DNA of 64,000 nt from Flammula alnicola (GCA_015499995.1 JADNRV010000172.1:1-64000), one strand, 5' to 3'; shown: positions 44,725-56,226, numbered from the stretch's first letter. The notes: a model not told the origin generated them from the letters alone. Translations and numbers: made by a program.

Positions 44725-46318
44725 TTAATTCCCGGTCCATGATTTGGGCTGTCGAAGAGAAAAGTCAACATGAGTGGCGTTTGGCAGATAAAATGGAAAA
44801 AAGGAGGGAAAAGAGCCAGGATGTATCACGTCACGGAGACGAAAACAAGACGGGAGACAAGTGACACATATTGCATGATATGGCCGGTAGCAGGATGCCT
44901 GCGCATCGAGGGCATCCTCTATAGACAAAGGACAGGTAGGAACGAAGAGAAAAACAGAGGAAAAGATCGAACAACAATCAGTAAAAAAGGACAACGCACC
45001 TTGACCTCATCGCCAACTTTCCGCACTCCCAACCACGGCGTAACCCCACTGGTCTTCAACCCCTCCTCGCCCTCATCCCACGTATAACTAACACCCACCG
45101 CAATCTTCGTCCCATCACAGTTGAACGCAACAGCCGCAACGGGGCCCGGGTACTTGGGGTACTGCCGCAGCCTTTTCTTGACCTTGTGGTCCCAGATCGA
45201 CACGGTGCCGTCGGAGCCTGCAGAGGCGAACGTGTTGTACGTGGGGTGGAAGGCGAGTGCGTTGACGGGCCATACGTGGTCCACATCATCGATGGTCTGG
45301 CGGTGGCACTTGAAGGCGTATTTCTTTTCTTGGGCGGCTGGGGAGGGGTCGAAGTATTCGACGGCGATGCGACCCTCCACAGAGGCTGTGGCGTATCCTA
45401 TTGCGACACAAACAGGATATTTCAGTAACTTGAATAGGAGCTCGCAAAAGTATGTAAAAGCGTAGAACAGGAACGTACCTTGACCATCGGGCATGCAAGC
45501 CAGCGACCTCGTCATATACTTCAGGCTGCTTTCCCTCTGTTGCGCGGGCGTATCCATCTTCCTGATATCGTATATGTGGAACAGCCGGCTCGCCATCGCG
45601 ACGACGAGGGTATTATTGACGTGGTCGATGGCATATATACGTTCTGGCGTTTGGTACGTGTTTTGTTGAGGGTTAGAGGCTCTGGGGTCCCAGAAGCGGA
45701 GGGTGCGGTCCCATGAGCCTGTGATGAGGGAATCTAGTCGGTAGAAGCAATATAATTAGCGCGATTCACGAAGAGGAAAGACAAAGAAAACGGACTGGTT
45801 GAGCGGGCGAATGTCATTGAGGAGATGGAATCGTTATGGGCGCCAAGGTTTGTTATCTTCTCCGTTGAGAGATCCAATCTAGAGGCAAAGATATGAGGAA
45901 ATGCCCTTCTAGAGCACGAATATAGCAAAATGCACTCACTCTCTGACCGACGTGTCCAAGCCACCACTGTAGGCGCGCGATCCATCTGGTGAGAACGAGC
46001 ATGCGAGCACTGCCGCGCGATGATCGAACTTGGCTTTTGCTTCACTCTTCCGCACGCCGTTCTCTCCGATTTCATAAAACCGAACTGTCTAAGGGAATGT
46101 AAACCTGTTATTAGTGGCAATAAGGCCCAATTGTGAAAACGAACCTACCGTATCCCACGAAGAGACGAGGAGTTGATCAGGGTTGGTGGGTGAATAACGA
46201 ATGGAGGAGATGCTGTCGAAAGGTGGAGACGGAGGAGTTGTATAGCTTAGTTCATCTGAGGAAAATAAATACAACGGATAATAAAACAATGCAATAAAGG
46301 CGTACCAAAGCTCGACAT
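44725..46318 (-). CDS. BUB3: Mitotic checkpoint protein BUB3 (WD40)
   Basis: Multi-exon WD40 propeller protein. Exon 1 is 46306-46318 (MSSF), joined through a 50 nt intron to DELSYTTPPSPPFDSISSI. The next blocks are QLLVSSWDTTVRFYEIG, DHRAAVLACSFSPDGSRAYS, STEKITNLGAHNDSISSM, GSWDRTLRFWD and GYATASVEGRIAVEYFDPS. Then come KKYAFKCHR, VWPVNALAFHPTYNTFASAG, SDGTVSIWDHKVKKRL and AVAFNCDGTKIAVGVSYTWD. The EGRIAVEYFDPSP and KYAFKCHR signatures are diagnostic of BUB3. The last exon appears to read PKSWTGN, with stop at 44725, after a long intron (44749-45000); stopping inside that intron is the alternative. BUB3 binds phosphorylated KNL1/Spc105 repeats at kinetochores with BUB1 and Mad3 and is part of the spindle assembly checkpoint. 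It is single-copy core machinery and unrelated to the surrounding accessory arrays. Confidence 0.9.
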
Positions 46319-46618
46319 TTTGGAGAGAGAAAGGTTGGACGGGCCGAATGGCGTTCGTCGCGTTCAACAGAGGGTGTTTGGTTGTATGTGTTCTAGAGGT
46401 CACAGCCTTCCGCATTAAGCCGTTCCGTTGCGTCTCAAAATTCGTGTTGATGACTTGCACCGAGGCAAGTTGCAGACGGGGTATAAAAATTAAAAATGCC
46501 ACTGGAATGCATAAGTGACACTGCGTGAATTCTCTGGTGCGCTAACACAATCATAGCGGAGATTTACAAGCAGTTTGCTATAAATTAGAAATGATTTATT
46601 CTTGATTTATTATTACAG

Positions 46619-48229
46619 TTACACCATTGACCCACGTAAACTTTCGCCCAACTCACTGAACCCATAGTGTACGTCGGCATTCTCGAGCCTCGTCAACGCG
46701 ATCACCGCGTTCACAGCACCGACCGCTATCCCACGCCTCGCCGCGCTCAACAGCTCCCTTCCCGCCCACCGAACGATGAAAAACGTAGGCACTACCACAA
46801 CTAGCGACGCGAAGATCATGGAGAAGTATACGAAGGGGTTCCATTTCCTGTGGATGGGAACATCGAAAATGGAGGCGCGGTACATGTAGCCAAAGGTGAA
46901 TGAGAGCCACAAGGTGAGGAAGAGGAGGCTGGAGAAGAGGGCGAGGAGATGGCGTACGACACGGACGTGACGCAGGAACCAGCGGAGGACTAAAAGGTGA
47001 AAGTAGATATTAGAACAAAGTCGACGAGGAAATACACGATGCTTACCTGAAAGCGGAGCTCCCATGGCGAATATTTCTGCTCGCTCAAGGAAACGACGGA
47101 CAGGAAGGGGGACGTTATCCCCCAGATCTTCCGCCGCGGAGCGCAAAGACGCGAAGAGGATGGCACCACCCAAGACGAACATGACGACGAAGATACATTC
47201 GAGCAGGAAACTGACTGATCGATTGTAGGCACGAAAGACGACCGGAAGCTCGGTTTCGGTGAAGCCATCTTTCGGGCGGTCGATAGCAAACCACAGGGAC
47301 ATCAGCGTCAGTGAAGCCACGATGATTATCAGCTTCGAGGTTCCTTTAAGGCCTGAGATGGGTGGTACATGAGGTCTGCAATTTTCGTAGATGGACAATG
47401 GACATTGGGACATACCAGTGCGGACAACATAAGCGCGATCTCTGCCAAAGAAGGCTGACCACAATCCAACAGAGTTGTTTTCGTATAGCCCTATGAAGTA
47501 AAGACTAAATCGAAGAGCAATTTATTAGTATGACATCTCATTGAACGTACAGCAGAGTACGCACATGGAAGTAATCACAACTCCCAGCACCCATTCAACC
47601 CAGTTCGCACCCGTAGACAAACCAGAGTAGGTAAGGCTTGCTTTCAACATGCCGATGCTAAAGACCGTGGCAGACACAAGGAGCCGATACGACGTGACGA
47701 TATGAACTGACTCCGGTTCATTGTGATCCATTTCTTCTGAGCTGTATTTCGGACACGGTACCGTGAACAATCTAGCTAGCAGCCACCACACGCCATCCGT
47801 ACAATCCGGTTTGAACAACCAAGATAGATACCATGGAATGTGGTGCAACGGATGAGATTCGTACGTTCCAGCGTTGAAAAGCCTGCAAATTAAGGTATCC
47901 AGTAAGTTCTCGAGGAGAGAAAGGATAAGTGCATACACTAAGAAAACAACAACCCCGGCTATCCATTCCAACGTGATCGGTTCCTTCGTGCTTCCTCGCT
48001 GTGCTGCCACGGCTTTAGCGGTTCCTAGACATATCGGAGTAAGAGATGTGATGAACCGGTAGGGTGTGATCTTCGGATGCCATGGAAGACAAGGCGACGT
48101 CGCAGTATTGGAACTTGAAGGAAATGCGACTCCGTGCTCGAATTCGACGAGCTCTATTGCATCTGCGCTTGTCGATCCTTGTTCGGGATCTGAGGAAGGA
48201 AGGGTGGACGGCCCTCCTGATTTTGCCAT
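46619..48229 (-). CDS. Multi-pass membrane protein, unknown
   Basis: Starts MAKSGGPSTLPSSDPEQG at 48229 and stops at 46619. It has a soluble, acidic N-terminus of about 55 residues. Several hydrophobic helices follow, including WIAGVVVFLVYALILSLL, LLVSATVFSIGMLKASL, WVEWVLGVVITSM, KLIIIVASLTLMSLWFAI, LLECIFVVMFVLGGAILFA, LLALFSSLLFLTLWLSF and FSMIFASLVVVVPTFFIV. That makes about eight likely membrane segments. Introns join in frame at about 47570-47510, 47400 and 47000; the last two candidate introns are multiples of three, so retention cannot be excluded. The segment GVVVFLVYALILSLLENL contains intron-like ends, but splicing there gives a stop, so it is coding. No family is recognised. The hAT-like element begins 136 bp upstream of its ATG. 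Confidence 0.7.
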
Positions 48230-48364
48230 CCACGCTAGGGATTCACCAGGCGCATAAAGTTGTGAGACTGAATATTCATATATTCCGAGGGGGAAATCGA
48301 AATGAGATGAGAAGAATTAAGATTGACATGGAGGGATTATCACGTGACATATCTGCTTCTTGTG

Positions 48365-49550
48365 TAGGGTTGGGTAAAAAACCCTAGGTTTTTTACCAAA
48401 ACGTTTTTTACCGGTAAAATACCGGTAAATTACCAGGTAAATTACCCCCCCCTGGCGGCAGGTCTGTGAGTGGGGACAGGCAACTCCGGCCAAATTCCTG
48501 TGTTGTTTGCGTCTGTTTGTTCACCACCAGAATTGCGGTCTCGCATGGTGCACTCTACTACTGCTACACACAGCACCCAGGCGGACATATTTTGGTGGAG
48601 GAAAGTATTCTAAATAGCATTCCTTATGTATTGGCCTTTGTATATTTCAGGAAATCGAGATTGAACCTTATAAAATCAGATAAATGTATGATGAGTGAAA
48701 ATTAAAACATTCATTTCCAAAAAATTACAAAGGCCCGTACAATTGGAAAGGTCTAAAGTGTCCAAAAATACAATTTTTATGACCACCAGAGTGTTGTGTC
48801 CAGCTGCACCAATGCTCGACAAATGCTAGATTTTGCGCATTATGTAATCTAAAAGACGCGTTCAGAGCACTGATTTGGAGGCATTTACACGATTGTATAG
48901 GGTTGGACCCACATTTATTTAAATACAAAAAGGCCAATACACGCAGAATGCTATTCTAAACACTTTTCTCCACCAAATCATGTCCGCCTGGGTGTTGCGT
49001 GTAGCGGTAGTAGACGGTGCCAGGCGAGGGCGCAATTTTGGTGGGCAACAAATAGGTACAAACAACACAGAATTTGGCAGGCATTGGAAAAATTGGTCAT
49101 TCCCAGGGTGTTCCGGAAGCAAATCTGTGCGCTTTTGGGCCCAGGGTTTTCGTCCTAAATCTCAGAAAAAGATGCCAATAGTGCCTTATTTAGGCAAACT
49201 ATTCTGGCTGAGCTTTGGCTGAACTTTCGGTGGCGCGCGAGACTTGTCTCAATTCGGCTTATTTGGTCACGTGGTTAAAATTGATCGCAAATCGGTCGCT
49301 TTCCCAGGCGGCCTCAGAAGGAAATCCCTGGGTATGGCGAAGCTGCCAGGCATTGCCTGTCCCCACTGTGAGGTTTTTTACTGCACGGCCACGTGATATA
49401 TATGAGCCACGCAGGTGGAGAATTTTTTTTTTAAAAGCCTTACGAAAATCAAATCACGTGATGGTAAATTACCTGTCCCTCTCACAGAAAAAATTTTTGA
49501 GGTAAATTATTGGTAAATTACACCCCCTGGAGGTATTTTACCCAACCCTA
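48365..49550. mobile_element. hAT-like non-autonomous transposon, 1186 bp, 8 bp target duplication
   Basis: Ends are inverted copies of TAGGGTTGGGTAAAA, with further TAAATTACC-type motifs inside both ends. A perfect 8 bp direct repeat TTCTTGTG flanks it at 48357-48364 and 49551-49558. An 8 bp duplication with ends T/CAGGG is typical of hAT elements. There is no transposase frame, so it is non-autonomous. The interior is a large imperfect foldback (listed separately). It lies 136 bp upstream of the ATG of the minus-strand membrane-protein gene, inside the likely promoter, and could affect its expression. Confidence 0.88.
48490..49079. repeat. Long internal inverted repeat of the hAT-like element
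   Basis: The left arm, about 48490-48642, matches the reverse complement of about 48924-49079. Shared blocks include CACCCAGGCGGACAT, TTTGGTGGAG, ATAGCATTC and TGTGTTGTTTG. The loop is about 280 bases. A further 38-base left block (48452-48490, containing GAGTGGGGACAGGCAA) matches the reverse complement at about 49345-49370. The right arm therefore carries an extra insertion of roughly 250 bp. Arms diverge by scattered substitutions and small indels. Transcripts could form a long hairpin. Confidence 0.8.
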
Positions 49551-49577
49551 TTCTTGTGTAAATCTTGTAAATGACGA

Positions 49578-51812
49578 GTTAGCCTACACCACCGCCTCAT
49601 CCGGAATGTCGGACTGACATCCGGCCGTCGGACATCACCGGAGTCTCCTGGGGGACATGCCTGGGACAAAAAACTGAAAGTGTCCGCTGGATGTCTGGCT
49701 GTCGGATGTCGATTGGACATCAAACCTGGACATCCCATGGACGTCCAAACGATGTCAGCAGTTTGTTCTGTCTTGTATGTCCTCGTTCTCTGGTGCCAGC
49801 CATTCAATTTATAATAAAATGTAATCATGACTTTCTTTTACACTGTTGGGTATATGATCATGAACAACAATATGTATTAGTTGTATAGAATATGTATGGA
49901 GTTATCTACAGATTACAGTTAGGCTATGAAAATACATATGGATCTATGGAAACAGAGGAAAGGAGGATGAAAAAAGAGATAGCAAGGTAAGGTAAGAGAG
50001 GGCAAGGGAGGAAGGCAAGGCAAGGCAAGGGAGAGAAGGGAAGGGAAGAGAGGCAAAGGATGTATAGACTGAGGCAATGAGTTCAAGTTGGTACAAACGA
50101 GAGAAGATAAATACCTGCTAACAGGCAAAGGTCCTTGAGAGAGGTGTGACGGTGCAGGGTGCAGATGGGATGTGTGGAAGAAACACCATCCGAACTGTGG
50201 CCATGGGTGGCCCAGTGGTCGCTGCAATGGGCATGATGGCTGTTGTGGAACGGCGAGCAACAAGGGAGCGCGAGGAAGGGCATTGAGGAAGGAGGTTGAA
50301 ACGTTGATGCCCAGTCAAAAGCCCCTCAGTTGAGAGTGGTTGAGAGTGGTTGAGAGCTGCGCTACCGACCCCAACCGATGTCAACCGAAAATCTGGACTG
50401 GAGCAGATGAGAATCGGTTCAGAGCGTTTGAGAACTGTTGAGAGATGTTGAAACTGCGCCATCATAGGTTGAGATATGTTGAAATCGGCTGGAATGTGTT
50501 TTCAGCTGCTCAATCACTCTGGTTGCCCTCGACACCTGGAAATCATTTGAATTTGGAAATTGTTCATTGCAATTCTTTCTATAAACTGCTTTCAACAGAT
50601 CTGAACCGATTTTACAATATGGTACGAAAACAAGTCCCTCCGATGCCTCCCGTTGTCATTGCTGTCTGCTCCGAGTCCAATCCCACCACCCACTACAAGA
50701 CAATCCTCCTCAGATCCAAGCATAACCAGTGCAAGGAGACATTGGTATAGAGACCTGATAAACACAAGTTAGTTGTAAGACCAAAATACGAGATTGACCA
50801 CGAACATGGAATAATCCTTTTCACCTCCGTTTTCCACCCGCGATGCGTCAACAACACCCTGCATGGAAGACAATTGGGTGGTAGCTTATATTGAAGATAA
50901 CAGACTGACCTGTGTAGGATCCGATAGTGCAGCTCCCGCCACAGTGGAGATAAAATGCCATATGATGGGCACCGCGTTGTCGAGGTACGAGCGGGTCAGT
51001 ACAACGTCGTTTCGCCATTAAGTACATATAGCGGATACGTACGGAGTAAGCCTATTATGGAAGCTGGGGCGAGTGAAGCTGGCTTTGAGGTAAGAAAAAG
51101 AAGGGAACTTAGAAGAGATCGCGAGGGAAGGTTGTGGTAAGAGACAAGGGGAGTGAGTCGGAACCCAGTCGCAACTTTGAGAATTATGATCACACAACTT
51201 TTCCCTGTCACGAGATTTCAAGTTCTGTCAAAGTCCAGAAAAATGTTCGAAGAATTTGCAAAGTTGGACCAAGGCAGAAGCGAGGAGAAAAGATATTTAC
51301 AATGCCAAGCGCATTTGGAGCAACAAATTTGAGTAAATTTGAGTTTCTAACCGGAGGCAACAGATGCCAACAGATTTCATCTGCGCAAACCGACCCGAAC
51401 ATCTCTCATCCGATCTCAACAGGGGGGGTTTTGACTGGGGTTGATGGTTGAAAGCAAGACGCAGTCATGAGCTGGGGTGACAAGTTATGTCACACACTTC
51501 GAGGGCAGGACAATTCAAAAAAAATCGTCTAAGTCCCCAGACACGCCATTTTTCTGGACGTCCTCTGGATGTCTGCAGTACAGACGTCCAATGGACAGCC
51601 AGGGCACACCCTTACCTCATTTTGTTCCGAATAACCACAGATGTCGGCTGCCCCTGCCGTACAGACATCACAGACATGTTCTTCGGCTGCCGGGATGGAA
51701 ACATCAAACCGGCATCAAACCGGCTCTCTTGTGACTGTTCGGCTGACCATCAATCGGCTCCTTTCAGTTTGTTGTCGGATTTATGTCACACGCAAACGGT
51801 GGTGTAGGCGGT
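49578..51812. mobile_element. Second DNA-transposon-like element, 2.2 kb, terminal inverted repeats
   Basis: GCCTACACCACCG at 49582-49594 is repeated inverted at 51797-51809. The direct repeat ATGACGA flanks the ends at 49571-49577 and 51813-51819, so the target duplication is 7 bp (8 if one mismatch is allowed). Both subterminal regions (about 49600-49760 and 51560-51790) are packed with GGACATC or GATGTCC motifs in both orientations, typical of transposase-binding repeats. No transposase frame is present. The interior has a purine-rich tract and many TTGAGA-type hexamers (50,330-50,470). The superfamily is uncertain: KDZ, hAT or CMC-like are all possible from ends and duplication length. 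The element starts 19 bp past the right duplication of the hAT-like element. Confidence 0.75.
49951..50060. repeat. Purine-rich low-complexity tract
   Basis: About 110 bases of almost pure A and G on the plus strand, with short tandem units AAGGC, GGTAA and GGGAA. It lies within the 2.2 kb element. Such tracts are slippage-prone; no coding frame is implied. Confidence 0.75.
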
Positions 51813-52684
51813 ATGACGATTCGGACGAAGAGCAAGGGAGAGCTCTGCTCACATTCTTCCTTAGTTATTCCAGAATCCGGATCGTTGATATTTCCATAAA
51901 TGTCTGTACTGTAGCGGATGTAAATAAAGGCTCGGTCGGCGCATTTGGAATTTATTCTTCGATATAGTAAGTAATGAGAGTCTACCGACCACGCCAATGG
52001 ACTCAGCTTGAAGTGGACTCTATAAATGCATCTGGATTTTATTTGAGCCGTTTCTGTGTATGTTTTCCTGCGGAGCCGAATCAATATCTCCCAGTTTGAG
52101 TCTTACTACCTAGTTTGCGGACAGTGGTAAGCTCTCTTGCACTGAATTTCACGTAGCCTTCAACCCATTTTGCAAAGCCCGAGTCCGTCAAATGGTCTGG
52201 AAATAACGCCGCTAAAAGTTTCTACCGTTGGCCTGTTGGCAGAGGCCGTCAGATTCTGAATATTATTCACATATAGATCTTGCCCATGGATAAAATTCAT
52301 CAGAACGACGGGCAAGCGACCGGTTTCCATTCTCTTCATAGTTCAGTTCTACATAGTCTTTTTTTTAAATCATCTGTTTTTTCACATTACCTGGGGCAAT
52401 GAAGGGCTGCGTATCTGGTATCGTGGTTCAATTAACCACATGACAACGAATGGAGATCCCAAACCTCGGCCAACTCTCTCGGGCCACAATTTTGTGGCCT
52501 CGAATTTGAAGTCGCCCATTGTCTTCGCTGACACGAGGCGCAAACGAGGCCCCGATATGGTCCAAAACACCAATACCATATATATTTTCTGTTACCACGG
52601 CGGTCGTTTATAAAGGAAAGGTTATCTTACCGCTGATGGTTCAGTTCCTTGACCACACACAAAGCACATCTTCGACGTCCAGCA
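51813..52684. other. Spacer right of the 2.2 kb element
   Basis: No supportable gene. The stretch before 52685 includes TTTATAAAGG at about 52,608 and may be the promoter of the plus-strand ORF. The rest shows only short overlapping frames. Confidence 0.4.
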
Positions 52685-53326
52685 ATGCCACGACATCAAA
52701 CCTTCCTGAAAAATATGCTCGAGTCTAGGATCGAAATTGAATATCGCGTTCATCAAATCATCTGTGGTGACGACAATATTGTGGATCTCGCGTCTGAAAT
52801 CATGGCCACCGCGACGAGGCGTTCGACTTACGCAGAGAGGGCAGTCCCCGTCGTGGAGATGTTGGCTGCAGATCTACGTGAATGGGACCCGGAATTGGCT
52901 AAAGATTTTCGCCATCTAATCTCCGAGCGGTCGCTCTCCGTCTTCTTCGATTTCTGGCAGGGAACATTTGACGACAGGCCTCCTTTAAAGAGAGTACATG
53001 CAAAGGCCGTTACAACTCTGGTCGGGGGACTCATCTCCGTGAAGATCATCGCATATGATCGGTTCAAGATTTGCGCTTTACTCTTAATTGAGAATTTTCA
53101 GTCTCTCGCACACCTCTCTTACGTTCTTCTGCTCTTTGAAACGGCAACGGCATCCGATTCATTCATAAAAGAGCCGGCATTCCTTCTGAAATGCCTCGCA
53201 ATCCTCCAAGGACGATGTAGGCAGGTCTTCCGCTCCAGCTCTGTTTCTCAGGTTTGTCTATTGTTTTTCAGGACTCCTACCATTCGGACTTACCATGGTT
53301 GCACTTTCCGTCCAGGAGGAAACTAA
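52685..53326 (+). CDS. Helical protein, weakly MIF4G/armadillo-like
   Basis: Open frame from MPRHQTFLKNMLESRIEIE to 53326, 213 residues, with no intron required. The protein is almost entirely amphipathic helices. The segment FRHLISERSLSVFFDFWQG, followed by LVGGLISVKIIAYDRFKICA and FQSLAHLSYVLLLFETA, resembles the repeated helix pairs of MIF4G-type domains. I recall such domains as common in small agaricomycete paralogs. Membership is not certain; no diagnostic residue set exists. An alternative C-terminus by splicing near 53,255 (SVSQ) is possible. If the family call is right, it may bind RNA or translation factors. It is isolated, with its own spacer on both sides. Confidence 0.42.
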   Translation: MPRHQTFLKNMLESRIEIEYRVHQIICGDDNIVDLASEIMATATRRSTYAERAVPVVEMLAADLREWDPELAKDFRHLISERSLSVFFDFWQGTFDDRPPLKRVHAKAVTTLVGGLISVKIIAYDRFKICALLLIENFQSLAHLSYVLLLFETATASDSFIKEPAFLLKCLAILQGRCRQVFRSSSVSQVCLLFFRTPTIRTYHGCTFRPGGN

Positions 53327-53588
53327 GCTCACCCAGCTTATATATAATGTACTACTCAGAAAACAAACCGCACTCGCATGACTTTGGACACATGCTAATC
53401 CTCTATGCTTCGAAGACATTCATGGGCAATATGTATACTATGCCCGTTTCTCTGAAATACATGACATAATACATTGTTGCTTCGGATTCTACGACCTACA
53501 TAAAACGCACACTGTATCATGATACGGAATGTGCTCATGGCCTCGAAGTGGGATGCCACATCGCTGTTTACACAGTTTTCAGTAAAGA

Positions 53589-56153
53589 TTAGGATCTAAA
53601 CTTTGAGTATAATGTTCGCACCTGGATGTACTCCAGAGACGCAAGAGCTGCACTTTCACGCAATACCTGGAATTGATCGGTACTGCGGAATTGGAGCGCA
53701 TGATCTCGTAAATACTCTGCAGTATGGGGCACCTCTGAAGCCTTTGGCAGAATTAATGGAAGAAATTGCAAGGCCACTTGTTCTGAGTGAAGGGATTTCT
53801 CCGACGGTGAAATTGAATCGGTGTCTGAACTGCAGCACAAGTAACGACATGTGTAACTTAATATCTCTAATTCCACAGCAAGAAATGGACACGTACATTG
53901 GAACGCTAAACAAGAACCGGGCCATCCTATGCGCCAGCACCGCGTACTTGTTCCCGTCAACGCAGTCAGCTCCTGCTCGCCGTGCGTCTAAAAGGAAGTC
54001 GTTGATTAGACTCAAGTCGCGTGTTCTGGAAAATTGCCCTGGTTTGCCCAATCTGCTCGAGTTTCGAAAGCGAAAGAGCTGCTGATCGGCCCACTCTACG
54101 GTATAAATTTGGTCGGGCGTCATGTTGAAGGTCAATATGTCAAATAACTTGTCTTCATTTGTATTAAAGAATCCAGCGAATGTCAGGGCCGCAGACAGAG
54201 GTCCCCGAAAACTTGGCGGATATTTTGAAAATTGGGATCGCAGCCAACCATTATAACGGTTGAAATAATGCTGATGGAGCTCGTTCCTGGGATCTAAATC
54301 ATGCTACAATGTCAAAGAAGTCAATACTTCATCCGATTTTATTACAAGACCACCCACCTCGCCCACCAGCCAGTCCAGGAACGTCTGGAAATATCGAAGA
54401 ACGACATCCCACTCATACATTTCGACCTCATTTGTAAGACATTGCTCAAAATTGAAGCCATACAAGTCGTTCAAAAGCTCCTGAGTAAGGCGCGACCTTA
54501 TACAGTGGCCCACAATGTACTGAACGTCGTCTAACACAGCAATTCAAATAACTGGCCGCGTCTTTGCCTTTAAATAAATGTCACGTACATTGCGACGATA
54601 CTTTTAAAGGTGAATCAACTTTACTAGTCATGCATTTGGTTAGAAAAAAGACTCGACGTACCACCCGGGCTCCTGGAAATATGTTGCATACACTTCCTTG
54701 CGAGATACGCATGACCTGTCTCTGCATCGATAAAGAGATTGTTAGATCGTGAACGATCCAGGAGGAAGTCTCCGAGGGATGCATGGTATAACGATATTGC
54801 ATCACGTTCATGTACCGGGAACTTGAGGATAGCGTGCAGGTCGCATAAAATGATACTCATATCCCCACGGCGGTAGCCAAGGTTATCCTCGATACCCGCT
54901 GGACTGATTCTTGGACTATTCATGTTCCAGGAACTAATCTGCCTTCGAGTCGGAAGCGCGAAATCGAGGAGGATGAATGTTAGTACCTCGAGCACTTTTT
55001 CGACGTTGTCAGCGGATAACAGAATTTGACGATAAAGAGTATCCAAGACAGCAAAGGGTCTGTCGTCACTCGGATTTGACAGGCCGAGAACAACCCGTAA
55101 CCTTTCTTCGGGTCGATGCCGGTGAGATTCGACGAATTTTGCAACGGTAGATGCATAGATAAACTGTCCAGAGGACTTCTCGACAAGATACCTAAGATCC
55201 TGTTCGCGGGGCCAATCGAGAGGTAGGTACATCCTCAAAGGGTGGTCGGTTCTGATCTCACTGAACTTTGAGAGAAGAAAGACTCGTATGTCGTCACCTG
55301 GACGGTAGGTGTCGTCGAGTGCTAATCCTTCCATCATGGAGCGCAGGGTTTGGGAATTAAAGGCTTGTCGAATATCGAATTCGGGGCGGCTTGAAATTAT
55401 GAAGGGCAAAGGAATAGATAAATGGTGTATCGAAGATGAGAGCGTGTTGAGGATGTGCCGCTGAGAGGGACCATGACCGCATTCATCCAATCCATCGATG
55501 ATAATAACCATTGGCCGCGACCGCAGCCGGGCCATAACATCCTTCTTCTGGGTAGCACGGTTAAGGGGATTGACTATGAGCTCCTGCATCTGGGTAGCGA
55601 GGGATCGAGTATAAATAGAAGGGTCTCTATCTATCGCTTCCCCAACGTAAGTGCGCAGCTCTGGAATGAGGATGCAAAGTTGGTAGGAGAGCGTTGAGAT
55701 GAGAAATTTATCATCATTTCTTCCGGGCGCTGCGCGCGAGAAGAAGAAGCTGGCGACAAGGATACCGGCTTGATAGCACATCTCTGCGATGGTCTGTGCT
55801 ATGGCAGATTTCCCAGATCCGGCTGGGCCATATAGCCAGATGAAAAGACGACGATTCCCGGGATCCTTGAGCCAATTCATGAGTTTGTTCAGAATGACCT
55901 TGCGGGTACCAGGGTGACACTTGGGGGGATCGTATCGCTCAGCAGAATTGTGGAAAGCGCCGGGGGTAATGTTCTGAAGCAATTTTTCCCAAGCTAATAT
56001 CGACCTTTCGACGAGCATCATTTACGAGCAGTTGAATCACGCACCTTTTTCACGAGGATCAACCCCCATCATGTGGGAGTATTGGCTAATATGATGATAA
56101 TTCTCGACAAATGTTCCGCCCGTAATCAGGATGTTGCGAGAGTTGGAAAGCAT
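53589..56153 (-). CDS. NACHT-domain STAND NTPase (NLR-like)
   Basis: Exon 1 (56045-56153) encodes MLSNSRNILITGGTF and HHISQYSHMMGVDPREK. A 51 nt intron (55994-56044) leads to AWEKLLQNITPGAFHNSAE. The NACHT core follows: P-loop GPAGSGKS at about residues 92-99, Walker B MVIIIDGLDEC at about 198-208, then ISSRPE and a STAND winged-helix-like region up to ARKCMQHISRSPG. Further exons read DDVQYIVGHCIRSRLTQELL, then NELHQHYFNRYNGWL and DKLFDILTFNMTPD. A last exon (ISDTDSISPSEKSLHSEQ, after a 67 nt intron at 53830-53896) ends with TLYSKFRS at 53589. I see no WD40, ankyrin or TPR repeats. The N-terminal short segment is the one common in mushroom NACHT proteins. STAND proteins act as switches in non-self recognition and cell death; the trigger here is unknown. 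The ATG at 56021 lies in the intron, so I reject it as the start. Confidence 0.85.
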
Positions 56154-56226
56154 GGCGGTTCTATAGGTTCAAGATCATAGATTTGACCTGATTTGACCAA
56201 GGAAAGGAATGCAGTTAACTCCAGAT
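56154..56226. promoter_or_regulatory. Short divergent intergenic region
   Basis: If both gene models are right, only 73 bp separate the start of the NACHT gene (minus) from the start of the candidate plus-strand gene at 56227. A shared bidirectional promoter, or a transcript leader lying over the neighbour, would follow. No TATA box or known operator is evident. This depends on the uncertain start at 56227. Confidence 0.2.

Noticed and set aside
44998..45003. BUB3 ending by read-through after VGDEVK
   Set aside because: Reading on gives a Phe/Leu-rich tail unlike the family; splicing to PKSWTGN gives a compact ending.
47880..47936. Intron inside the membrane-protein gene (GTGTAT to TTTGCAG)
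   Set aside because: Splicing there leads to an early stop, whereas the unspliced frame encodes a membrane helix.
50603..50750. Short frame with VRKQVPPMPPVVIAV inside the 2.2 kb element as a transposase remnant
   Set aside because: Too short, no transposase motif, and surrounded by low-complexity repeats.
56016..56021. Double ATG at 56021 as the NACHT start
   Set aside because: It lies within the 51 nt intron; the exon from 56153 encodes a family-typical N-terminus and splices in frame.
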